64,000 nt of DNA from Stentor roeselii. Its lineage: Eukaryota > Ciliophora > Heterotrichea > Heterotrichida > Stentoridae. The stretch is taken from NCBI GenBank assembly GCA_006503475.1, contig RSEH01000174.1:39984-103983 (forward strand), in the 5' to 3' direction. Shown in pieces: positions 38,601 to 44,849 of the stretch (position 1 is its first letter; each line of letters starts with the position of its first letter). Position numbers and translations under genes: made by a program. The notes beneath the pieces are model-generated. The model was given only the letters and a program-made list of their open reading frames with translations. It searched no databases and was not told the DNA's origin.

Positions 38601-40620
38601 GAAGTGAAGGATAAGATTGAAATGGAAGAGATGAGTCAGGCACTGCTGGCATCGCCTCACCTGGCATTGAAGGCAGTGAATGGCCGGGAGGTGTCGAGCA
38701 TGATGAAGGATATTCACTTGGAGGATTTGGGTTCGATTGGGTTGTAAAAGTTGACAGGTCTTCGTTTTCTTCTGGTTTTAGATGGTCTGTTACTTTTAAT
38801 TGGACTTCAGTTGTAGAAGGGTCTGAAGGCTCATCTTGATTTAGAGATGTTGAACTTTCTGATGATTTCAGAGGACTTTCAGAAGAACTTTGGACCTCTG
38901 CTTGAGAATCATTGAGAGTAGGAGGAGCTATAAACGGACATTTTAAAATCGAGTTTTCTTCATTTTCTGTCTCGTTTTTTACATTCAGGTCTTTTTCCTG
39001 TTGAGATTCTACCACCTCTTCATCCGATTCACATTTCATAATTCCAGTTTCAACGAGAAGTTCAGGAGTTTTTTCATCATCAGTTTTTTCTACAGAATTC
39101 ACATCTTTTCCAATAAAAATCATTGGAGGAAGTCCTTGTTGAGTCTCACTCTTCAGTCCTTCCTTCATATTAACTTCTGAGTCTTTGAAGTCCTCTGAAA
39201 CTTGATTCACTGTTCCAGGCCAAGTGGAAAACGGGAAATTTTTCAAATTCGCAGAAGGAAAGTTTTTTTCTTCAGGAAAAGTTTCGACTTTTCTTGGCTT
39301 CTTGTTTGATGGGCGGAAGTAAGTCCCGAGCCTTGCGTAAGACTTTAACAGTTGAAGGATCTGAGAATCGATTTGGATGAAGTTTAGAGAACGGAGCTTT
39401 GAGTAAAGGAAGTGAAGGTCTTCGCTGTCGAGAACTGTTATTAGGTCTTGGATTAGAGAAAGAAGAGCCTCTCTTTCGGCTTCGTGCTTGGAGAATGCGA
39501 TTTCCCATAGGTTTTCTAATTTTTCTTGTGGGAATAAGGAATTCGTGTAGAGGAATCTTATTAAGTCGGAACTTCTTTTTATTATCTCGTGGTGGGAAGT
39601 TGGACCGAAGATTGTGGTTACTAGGTCTTTACTTTCGAGCCAGTCGAGGAGAAGGTCAGTAGTCAACCACTTAGCAACTTCCCTAAAATCACTCTTATAA
39701 ACACAAAACCCCCTACTTCTCTTCTCATTATCCTCATCCAAATTCTTAGCCTGATTAATTTTCGTAACAATTTCCGTAATCCCATAAATTCTCTTCTCAA
39801 GAGCTCCAGTAAGAAGCATTTTATAAGCAATTTCAAGTTCAAGTTTTTCTACAATTTTTCCAACTTTCAAAGAATTATAAAGTTTATCTAAAACTTTTTC
39901 CAAATTCAAAAAGAAAAACCTTAAATCTTGTTTCTGTAAATTTTTCAAGTCTTCTGAATAGTTCTCAACAGCTTTAACACTTTCTTTATAAATTTCTTTG
40001 CTGAGTTTTTTCCATGGTTGAGTAGGCATGATGTCATCAAGGTTGACGACAGTATAAAGAATTTGCGTTATTTGCTCAAAAGAAGCTCTGGGGATGAACT
40101 CAGCTAAAGTCTTGAAGCCTTCAATATTTCCAAAGTAGTTCAAGTAAAGATTCATGAGGATATTAAGTGATTTGTTATGGTTTGTAAAGTAAAATTCTTC
40201 TTTTTTAGTGATTTTTGATTCAAATCGTTGTTTTAGCTCTTTTTCTGAGTAGTACGAGACTGGGCTGTAGTGCTTGTCGTAAAGGTTTTTGTCGTAGTCC
40301 AGAAGGCGCAGAATCGTGTCGAAGGAACTGGGAGAGTCTCTTGAAAGGGTGGAAAGGCAGAGGACTGTCACTTCGAAGAAGCAGTCGAGAATCGAGTAGT
40401 AGTCGATTTCGTGGAATAGGTAATAACGCTTGTCAAGCAGGCTTTTCACGTATGTTGGAAGGAATGTATTCAGAAATAATGGGTCTTTTGATAAGGATTC
40501 TTTTTCAGTTTGAAGAGCTTTCAGAAGATCCTTTATTGTCGTGGTCGGGTTGTCGTCTCGGTCTAAATAGTTTCGCCATCGATGGTACCGAAGGGATTTT
40601 TCGTCTTCTTTCACAGACAT
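32617..40620 (-). CDS. Giant ubiquitin-specific protease (USP9X/USP24/USP34-type)
   Basis: 2667 residues in one uninterrupted frame, from ATG 40620 (MSVKEDEKSLRYHRW). Further upstream codons in frame overlap the divergent gene and are rejected. It is a cysteine deubiquitinase. The Cys box is GFVGLRNFGSTCYMNSLMQQ with Cys1780. The His box is HSGGADSGHYTSI with His2030, and WLLFDDRYVEV supplies the third catalytic residue. FCDKYDTKITAKKRC is a partial zinc-finger insert (one Cys replaced). Upstream come helical armadillo-like repeats, a Pro-rich stretch (about 650-850), a ubiquitin-like domain near 1200-1280 and a UBA-like helix set near 1290-1325. The layout matches the USP9X/24/34 group that trims ubiquitin from signalling and trafficking proteins. 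Its first nine codons recur as a fragment at 43688-43714. Confidence 0.93.
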   Translation of the reverse strand: MSVKEDEKSLRYHRWRNYLDRDDNPTTTIKDLLKALQTEKESLSKDPLFLNTFLPTYVKSLLDKRYYLFHEIDYYSILDCFFEVTVLCLSTLSRDSPSSFDTILRLLDYDKNLYDKHYSPVSYYSEKELKQRFESKITKKEEFYFTNHNKSLNILMNLYLNYFGNIEGFKTLAEFIPRASFEQITQILYTVVNLDDIMPTQPWKKLSKEIYKESVKAVENYSEDLKNLQKQDLRFFFLNLEKVLDKLYNSLKVGKIVEKLELEIAYKMLLTGALEKRIYGITEIVTKINQAKNLDEDNEKRSRGFCVYKSDFREVAKWLTTDLLLDWLESKDLVTTIFGPTSHHEIIKRSSDLIRFLYTNSLFPQEKLENLWEIAFSKHEAEREALLSLIQDLITVLDSEDLHFLYSKLRSLNFIQIDSQILQLLKSYARLGTYFRPSNKKPRKVETFPEEKNFPSANLKNFPFSTWPGTVNQVSEDFKDSEVNMKEGLKSETQQGLPPMIFIGKDVNSVEKTDDEKTPELLVETGIMKCESDEEVVESQQEKDLNVKNETENEENSILKCPFIAPPTLNDSQAEVQSSSESPLKSSESSTSLNQDEPSDPSTTEVQLKVTDHLKPEENEDLSTFTTQSNPNPPSEYPSSCSTPPGHSLPSMPGEAMPAVPDSSLPFQSYPSLQGLPPGLPMKPPSLPITPGQQFSPLVKIFPSGVATLPPVPSRHPVYSPPSSIPVPSFPPPFLPQAAPSKVGIFRFQAESTSDMPLPRPSKPLLPTSSNNLPVSNFPLPPVPRVPLNYPCPPPLNNKPPSFPGVFPNSTGTAVLATPLKEEKRFDSSEVLLFIWELWQESAAEQGVTSDTAEQAMSILKDSLINYFRLERPRFLAMCVDNLKSSSFVLWSCEMVKAILESYPSVRPQFDRTESKSSMIHTLEQNFQLTKQLFRSLIQFKQDAVVQAIQVNGEESTSSSDDETLELKRSHDSIFMDIKVSKDLQITFLDEISSRLDFIRYIYSNSCETITNWHLSLLWETFIFNAVSEKESELVFSWLTSCLNSWPNRILTSEDQQLFVFTELLLKIKPFSYTRAAFECFERFFISINRHFGLISSICTDESLEILEIQLISFQALWEITLASRSEYVFYLGSSLIKRIYKGLKVCTQEIQEDFIKTCMSHIESVPMVLDEESIMKISRCLILISDFIEEFESLPSNSMEMVEINIVKKNSSSSHSISLPLNASWSEAREKISEMLKLKKSCKFEWNGKDLDRFQDFQTLKDLNFEDNSFLTYFDEDPEMPLPHDFENSIQSLKSMFENLSEDLLKLALEKSDNQVDDAVCFLTGEGNIEILQEQLETQEKPEKTLKLPVRYKLTEILSNDHGYFTQLFDLFSYGNLQINLKIWQLLTKVSVNVQTFEEIKNLDKVINWDSLFDSSCTFKLLYSLQIADEIIQKDFSDDWREKLYSTGGLKHLYQVFLRFKELGLEPSKGPFEAKVIDYLLKILSSYLSTGCMSEGRSLMNLSEFLLTTTEIIQISLNPQQNSGLVLSRALDCIVIILNHEPELLSLIYQKEIFKLLISNTLLNCDENFIRLSICQTVESIKSVGNIQHVEDSSCYFAKVVLECLPVDDNQNCEEFFALTQALAADLQEQDHFFGQKCVEFVLSRKTVETRNLCNQDKVLTGYLNVLKPLCQMNSKFQSKELLCHLYSCLFLLDPCEASPPRYKHYATRNAAFELIQVLCFRNCENSRFLLDKLYFHHSSQKSLTSEDPSPAYAARVDNDIKARAPSGFVGLRNFGSTCYMNSLMQQLFMMTEVRSGIINSRLSSDLDLSENVLFQLQTMFLNLQESEKEFFEPFSFCQAFKCYDGEPINVRVQQDVDEFLSLLFDKLEELMKNSASRNLLRDHIGGSFIHEIHSTEAERPYYGSREEHFFRISLDVKNKKNLQEALDLFVKDDVLEGDNKYFCDKYDTKITAKKRCLISSLANTVFIHLKRFEFDYSIMQRFKINDYCEFPMNINFKNWAKHEDRPSEYFEYELAGVLLHSGGADSGHYTSIIKDRNSGKWLLFDDRYVEVYSVDNLKNDCFGGEKTVTWGSDFHSFAQSKNAYMLVYERKFPINVGENHGESEGLSFVEQISEKIRLENLNFLRDLLYFDRGYFKLLADFIINFEFVENKEYRDELSRTKDIQELAFLTFFVEEDEKRTQITKESLLNLPEVREAFQKIEESLETEDESLKLIKLGTLFAYENLTRVKNFENFKFWLKILINFYKKHIKASIWFLNYLIQNREIISEILLECMDSEARAEFSSFISQILNFVSDCESSLLLNKIRVLNLNALPYSEFCGYNHYSLYTKRSLAVSSRFIELYLKDFLHEFKRNSRRIEDYLVILVGFAECGALQKALLVESDCISELVSTLNESDNFSSIVETEQVFSLLSSLMVVCRTSAIRSSQNFPNYLQSTDLALDLDSVVESQMTDYHVKRNIIQNIRNRDVERIVLHLSWENLKMSLSFLEEFAGFLLGNKYENFKVTGFLIIMQKILLIDDSIKERRVDEFLCNTTLRHVYSMPSRMSFFEQVQRTKDSYCAFAMNIILWWSDLMTHDHVFQATLKNSNQFRWIGLESYYRGNYFNFPDYFNRGHYFDSQFEEAVKKFKQFIQRDQDSSEEEEVKRDNYREAEFKDDGEENSTESENN

Positions 40621-40672
40621 TATTATAAAAGAAAGATTTAGAAACAAGATATTATCGGATGGGTTGATAAAT

Positions 40673-41218
40673 ATGTCAGATAACCGTGACCAGACCATTG
40701 AAAAAGAAGAGGAAATCAAATTTGAATTGGAACCTCTTATGAATGCTAGAACCCAACTAGTATTCAACCAGCAAAGAAACTTCTTCTTATCAGGTCTCGC
40801 CTACATTTTAATATTCATCCCAATCTTAGTGATTCTTCTTATCGACGACGACGAATGTGACAAGCCAATCCGTGAATGGTTAATAACCCTTGCCTGTGTT
40901 TCTGGATTTTACATATTAACCGGATTAGCAGAAGCGACAGGTGACTACTGCACAAAAGCCGGAAACCTTTTAATAGTTCCCCTAGGCCTTTTGTCCGTAT
41001 TCCAACTAGTTTGGTATATCATCGGAAGTGTCTGGCTCTTCGACGACCCAAGTGGATGCAAAGACGACTGGTCAGGCGGGTACACATTGACCCTCATCCT
41101 ATTAATTCTCTTCTACATCGAAATCGGAATCATCATGATGGTCCTCTGCTGCTGCTGTTGCTGCATAGGACTTATTGCAGGAGCTGCTGCATCAGCCGAG
41201 CCTAATCAAACTAGTTAA
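40673..41218 (+). CDS. Four-TM membrane protein, copy 1 of a duplicated pair
   Basis: 181 residues from ATG 40673 (MSDNRDQTIEKEEE). An acidic N-terminus of 40 residues precedes about four hydrophobic helices (FLSGLAYILIFIPILVILL, WLITLACVSGFYILTGL, NLLIVPLGLLSVFQLVWYIIGSVWLF as one or two, LTLILLILFYIEIGIIMMVL). CDKPIREWLI between helices 1 and 2 resembles a motif seen before the membrane part of some plant and ciliate membrane RING proteins, but no RING is present. Six consecutive Cys after the last helix could be palmitoylated. A paralogue lies at 43766. Function is unknown. Its start is 52 nt from the divergent USP start, and the Nudix ATG follows its stop by 3 nt. Confidence 0.85.
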   Translation: MSDNRDQTIEKEEEIKFELEPLMNARTQLVFNQQRNFFLSGLAYILIFIPILVILLIDDDECDKPIREWLITLACVSGFYILTGLAEATGDYCTKAGNLLIVPLGLLSVFQLVWYIIGSVWLFDDPSGCKDDWSGGYTLTLILLILFYIEIGIIMMVLCCCCCCIGLIAGAAASAEPNQTS

Positions 41219-41221
41219 TAA

Positions 41222-41788
41222 ATGTTGACTCGAACTCTTTATCGACTTGCTTCTTTCGCCAAACCCACTCAGAACTACAACCCAAAAGATGAACAAGTCC
41301 TTATCGTTGACAGAGAAAACAACCCTGTAGGTTCTGCCACTCGTTTAATTATGCGTCAGCAGAAACTAATCCATAGATCGACTTATATCTTTGTATTAAA
41401 CCAGGAAAATAAGTTGTTTGTACAGAAACGGACAGTGAATAAAGACATTTTTCCTGGATTTTACGATATCGCTCCTGGAGGAGTCATTTTGGCTAACGAT
41501 GAAAGTGATAAACTTAGTGCTTTAAGGGAGTTGGATGAAGAAATGGGAATTAAGACTGATTTTTTGGAATTTTGTTTTAATCATTTTTATGAACCTGGAA
41601 TGGTTTGGTGCGCTGTTTTTTTAACTAGGTGGGATAAAGAACTTGTTTTACAACCGGAAGAGGTTCAGTGGGTTGAACTTATGGGAGTTCAAGAGATTTT
41701 TGAGAGGAGTCAAAATGAAGAATTTTGTCCTGATAGTCTTGAAATTTTTAGGATTTTATGTGATCAGGGAAAAATTGTTAGGAGTTAG
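41222..41788 (+). CDS. Nudix hydrolase (YfcD/IPP-isomerase-like)
   Basis: 188 residues. Nudix enzymes hydrolyse nucleoside diphosphates linked to another moiety, using a metal-binding REUxEExGU box. Here the box is GGVILANDESDKLSALRELDEEMGI (residues 86-110), complete in RELDEEMGI but with one extra residue between the Gly and first Glu compared with the standard spacing. HRSTYIFVLNQENKLFVQKRT and DIFPGFYDIAPGG match the YfcD/IDI-like subgroup. The leader MLTRTLYRLASFAK is basic and amphipathic, suggesting mitochondrial import. It starts only 3 nt after the stop of the TM gene. Two decayed copies lie downstream (42754 and 44315), so this is the surviving member of three. Confidence 0.92.
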   Translation: MLTRTLYRLASFAKPTQNYNPKDEQVLIVDRENNPVGSATRLIMRQQKLIHRSTYIFVLNQENKLFVQKRTVNKDIFPGFYDIAPGGVILANDESDKLSALRELDEEMGIKTDFLEFCFNHFYEPGMVWCAVFLTRWDKELVLQPEEVQWVELMGVQEIFERSQNEEFCPDSLEIFRILCDQGKIVRS

Positions 41789-41934
41789 GATTAGTTAGAG
41801 TGTTAGGGAAATGGTTTTAATGTGTGTATGGGAATTGTGATTGAGGATTGTTTTTTATGATTTTTTGGGGTAATTAAAATTTTTTAAATTAATGGGACTT
41901 TTTCAGGTCTTGAAAAACTTAGGGACTTTAAGGT

Positions 41935-42640
41935 AGTTGATTACTTTTGAGAGATCTGAATTGATTGTTTTAGCTCTGAGATCTTATATGATAGTCAATG
42001 CTGCTTGAAGTCAATTTAAAGTAGCCCGATAGAAACTGAACTACTTTGAGACATTTTATTGAAATTTTAGGCCTCAAACAGTTTGTAGAGTACTATCAAA
42101 GATCATTTTTAAGACAATTTTATTTTTCAAGAAGTTTTAAAAATTTAGCAAATTTTATAAATAAACTCATATTATCATCTCATTAGCTTCCATATTTTAT
42201 CTATTATATTTTTATTTCCTTATAAAATTCATTTTCTATCGATTTATCAAAATTTTGATGTTTTTTGTTTAACTTTCTCTCAATTTTCTTTCAACTAAAA
42301 ATAAAATTTTGAATCATTTCCTGAGTTATTCGATCATCTTCTTAATTAGATGCCAATATCTTTATGATATGCAAAACTGACTGACTTGAGCTCTTCATTC
42401 AGTCTTTCATCTTGATTTGAACCACATCTTCTTCTTGCATTATTTTCTCGATTTATCTACTTGAGCCATACGGAAGTTGTTCAGTCAATTAGTCTTACTA
42501 ATTATCTCCTCAATACGCAGAGCTTTTGATTTTTCTTTAATTTTCCAGCGGCTCTTTCTTATTTTATCCTGTAAAAGTTATTTTTTCGAAAACTTCTAAG
42601 TATTTTCTAAATTCCTAGTTTTCCATCGTTTCCACTAATT
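41935..42640 (-). pseudogene. Heavily decayed copy of the coiled-coil gene (unit 1)
   Basis: On the plus strand this stretch aligns by eye with parts of the intact coiled-coil gene at 44846-46300. The clearest block is 42314-42475 against 45419-45590: both run through ATCAT-TCCTGAGT, AAACTGACTGA, CTTCATTCAGTC versus CTTTAAGTC, CTTCTTGCAT versus GTTCTTGCAT, and CTCGATTTATCTACTTGAGCC versus CTATTTCTCTCACCTGAGCC. A second block near 42005-42085 matches 45105-45175 (GAAACTGAACTACTTTGAGACA-type text). Many indels and stops rule out function. It is more diverged than the copy at 43160. Confidence 0.7.
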
Positions 42641-42728
42641 ACATCTTTCCGGTTTTCCCATCATTTATCCTTTCCCATCGTCTCTACTTTTTCATTGTTT
42701 CCAATTCGAAATTTTCGTTACTTATCTA

Positions 42729-43159
42729 GTCCAATCAAATTAATTAAATAATTTAGTTGAACACTGTAAATCTCGCTTCTTTTTCCAAGCCCTTGCAAAA
42801 TTGAAGCCCCAAAGATGAAAAGTGTTCATCATAGACAGAGACAATAGCCTAGTCAGCTTCGCCACTCTTTCGATAAAGTGCCAGAAGGAACTTATCCATA
42901 GATAGACTTATATGATAGTATTGACCCCGAAAAAAAATTTTTTATACAGAAACAGTAAAAAAATAATTATATTTTTCGCAGGTTATATATCGGGGCTGGT
43001 GGAGTTTTTATCAACGGATAAATGTCCAACTCAGTGCTTAAAGAAAGTTGGATGAAGAAATTGAAATTAAGTGTAATTATCTTGAATTTTTTTACTTGTT
43101 TTTATAAACCTGTAATGGTGCTCCACTTTTTAACTGGTGGGATAAAGAGACTTTTTTTT
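42729..43159 (+). pseudogene. Decayed Nudix copy with a remnant of the TM gene 3' end (unit 2)
   Basis: 42729-42753 matches the last codons and stop of the TM gene plus its 3-nt spacer. From 42754 the sequence follows the Nudix gene, but ATG is replaced by TAG. Matching blocks include GATGAAAAGTGTTCATCATAGACAGAGAC, GTCAGCTTCGCCACTC, GGAACTTATCCATAGATAGACTTATAT and GGGGCTGGTGGAGTTTTTAT. Frameshifts and stops occur throughout. After GGGATAAAGAGAC (about 43150) it jumps to coiled-coil gene sequence, so the Nudix 3' quarter is deleted. Confidence 0.82.
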
Positions 43160-43687
43160 AGCTTTTCTCTTGATTGTTTAAAACTTTTTAAAATCGATGA
43201 GGATGTCTTCAGGTCGTTCAAAGTCTCCTGAATTCTTAAGTCTTTGAATGAAAATTTAAGAGGCTGGTTTTCCTTGTTGAGTTATGAGATTCGATCAACA
43301 AGGTAATATTGTCAGAGGTCAACTTGTAAATAACTCGATCCAAGAACTCAACCTGCCTAGAGACAGTTTGATTAAAATCTTTTGCCTCAACAGGTTCATC
43401 AGAGAACCTTTTATAAATCCTTTCAGAGACAACTTTAACATTTTCCAAGCAATTTTCAAGACTTTCAGCTTTATTTTGTAGAAATTTAAATCTTTTCAAA
43501 TCTTGCAACTTCAATTTTTTTTTCGATGATATTTTTTCTTTTTCTTCCGAAAATTTTTTTTCTTTAAATTAAAGTTTTTTTCAAGTCCTTATTTTTTGTA
43601 TATGTTTATTTTCACTTTCTTTCAAATGATAAGAAAATTTTTGCATCATCTTCTGAGTGGTCCTTTCATATTCTTCATTCAAGATGC
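43160..43687 (-). pseudogene. Truncated copy of the coiled-coil gene (unit 2)
   Basis: Aligns almost base for base with 44938-45463 of the intact gene and encodes the same C-terminal coiled-coil text, including AESLENCLENVKVVSERIYK. It carries frameshifts and substitutions such as ...TSDNITLLIESHNS in place of the intact continuation. It lacks both the N-terminal two thirds and the last 30 codons. A 92-codon frame (43236-43514) inside it is a fragment, not a gene. It ends abruptly where a piece of the USP gene begins. Confidence 0.88.
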
Positions 43688-43714
43688 GGATTTTTCGTCT
43701 TCTTTCACAGACAT
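43688..43714 (-). pseudogene. Nine-codon 5' fragment of the USP gene
   Basis: The minus strand reads the first nine codons of the giant USP (MSVKEDEKS) and then runs straight into coiled-coil sequence. The upstream spacer toward TM copy 2 also matches that of the USP/TM copy 1 pair (43715-43765 against 40621-40672). It marks the left edge of the duplicated block. Confidence 0.85.
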
Positions 43715-43765
43715 TATAATAAAAGAAAATATAGTAACAATATTTTATCAGAAGGGTTGATAAAT

Positions 43766-44311
43766 ATGTCAGATACCCGTGGCCGGACCATCGAAAAAAA
43801 CGAGGACTTCAAACCTCAATTGGAACCTCTTTTGAATGCTAGTGGCCAGCTACTAATCCAAAAACAAAAAAGCTTTTATCTATCAGGTATCTTCCACATC
43901 ATAATATTCATGCCAATCTTCGTGATTCTTCAAATGGACAACAACGGATGTGACGAGCCTATCCGTGAATGGTTGATAACCCTTGCCTGTGTTTCCGGAT
44001 TTTACACAATAACCGGATTATTAGAAGAAATATATAGCTACTGCACAAAAGCCGGAAACCTCATGGCAATTACCCTAGGCCTTTTGTACGTATTCCAACT
44101 AGTCTGGTGCGTCATCGGAAGTGTCTGGCTTTTCAAAGACCCAAGCGGATGCCAAGATGACTGGCCAAGCGGGTACTTTTTGACCCTCATCCTACTGATT
44201 TTCTACTATATTGTAATTGGAATCATCATGATGGCCCTCTGCTGCTTCTGCTGCTGTGTCGGGGTTTTTGCAGGAGCTGCCGTATCAGGCAAACTTAATC
44301 AACCTAGTTAA
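43766..44311 (+). CDS. Four-TM membrane protein, copy 2 of a duplicated pair
   Basis: 181 residues from ATG 43766 (MSDTRGRTIEKNED), the same length as the protein at 40673 and alignable without gaps. The second helix block EWLITLACVSGFY and GSVWLF are identical. Differences are concentrated in the N-terminus and helix 1 (FHIIIFMPIFVILQMDNNGC). The Cys cluster is CCFCCCVGVFAGAA, keeping five Cys. An intact frame and many third-position differences suggest it is still under constraint, unlike the Nudix copy beside it. Its stop is 3 nt before the former Nudix start, the same spacing as in copy 1. Confidence 0.82.
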   Translation: MSDTRGRTIEKNEDFKPQLEPLLNASGQLLIQKQKSFYLSGIFHIIIFMPIFVILQMDNNGCDEPIREWLITLACVSGFYTITGLLEEIYSYCTKAGNLMAITLGLLYVFQLVWCVIGSVWLFKDPSGCQDDWPSGYFLTLILLIFYYIVIGIIMMALCCFCCCVGVFAGAAVSGKLNQPS

Positions 44312-44314
44312 TAT

Positions 44315-44849
44315 ATGTTGATTCAAAGTCTTTAGAGATTGCTTCTAATTCCAAACTCAGAACTATAACACGAAAGATGAAGAAGTCTTCATAATAGACA
44401 GAGACAAACCCAGTCAGCTTCATTACTCTTTGGATAAAGCGCCTGAAGAAACTTATATATAGATCGACTTACATAATAGTGTTAAACACTGAAAACAAGT
44501 ATTTACTACAGAAATTATAAAAAAAGTAAATTTCCAGGGTTTTATTATGTCGGGGCTGGTGGAGTTATTTAAGCCAAGGATTAAAATGTTCAACTTAGGG
44601 CTTTAAGGGAGTAGGATGAAAAAACGGCAATTAAGATTAATTGTCTGAATTTTATTTTACTTTTTTTTTATGACCTATTATGGTGCTCCGCTTTTTTAAT
44701 CAGGTGGGATAAAGAAATAGTTTTCAGTCTTATGAGATTCAGTGGGTTGAACTAATGCAAGTTCAATAAATTTTCTAGAGAGTCGATTATAAAAATTTCC
44801 ACCTAGTATTAAAATTTTGCATTAACAAGGAAAAATAGTTATTAGTTAG
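44315..44849 (+). pseudogene. Decayed Nudix copy (unit 3)
   Basis: It keeps the ATG (MLIQSL) at the same 3-nt distance from the TM gene, but codon 7 is TAG and several frameshifts follow. Matching blocks are AGACAGAGACAAACCC, AGATCGACTTACATAATAGTGTTAAAC, GGGGCTGGTGGAGTTATT, GGTGGGATAAAGAAATAG and the end GTTATTAGTTAGGAT. Its former stop TAG (44847-44849) overlaps the stop codon of the convergent coiled-coil gene, so the two genes were already interlocked before the decay. Confidence 0.88.

Noticed and set aside
38169-38747. 192-codon open frame on the plus strand inside the USP gene
   Set aside because: It is the antisense of the USP proline-rich region, whose biased codons (few TTA, CTA or TCA) leave the opposite strand open. 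The translation has no recognisable domain.
43236-43514. 92-codon ORF matching the C-terminus of the coiled-coil gene
   Set aside because: It is a fragment within the decayed copy at 43160-43687, with frameshifts at both ends and no proper start, so I list it as part of a pseudogene.
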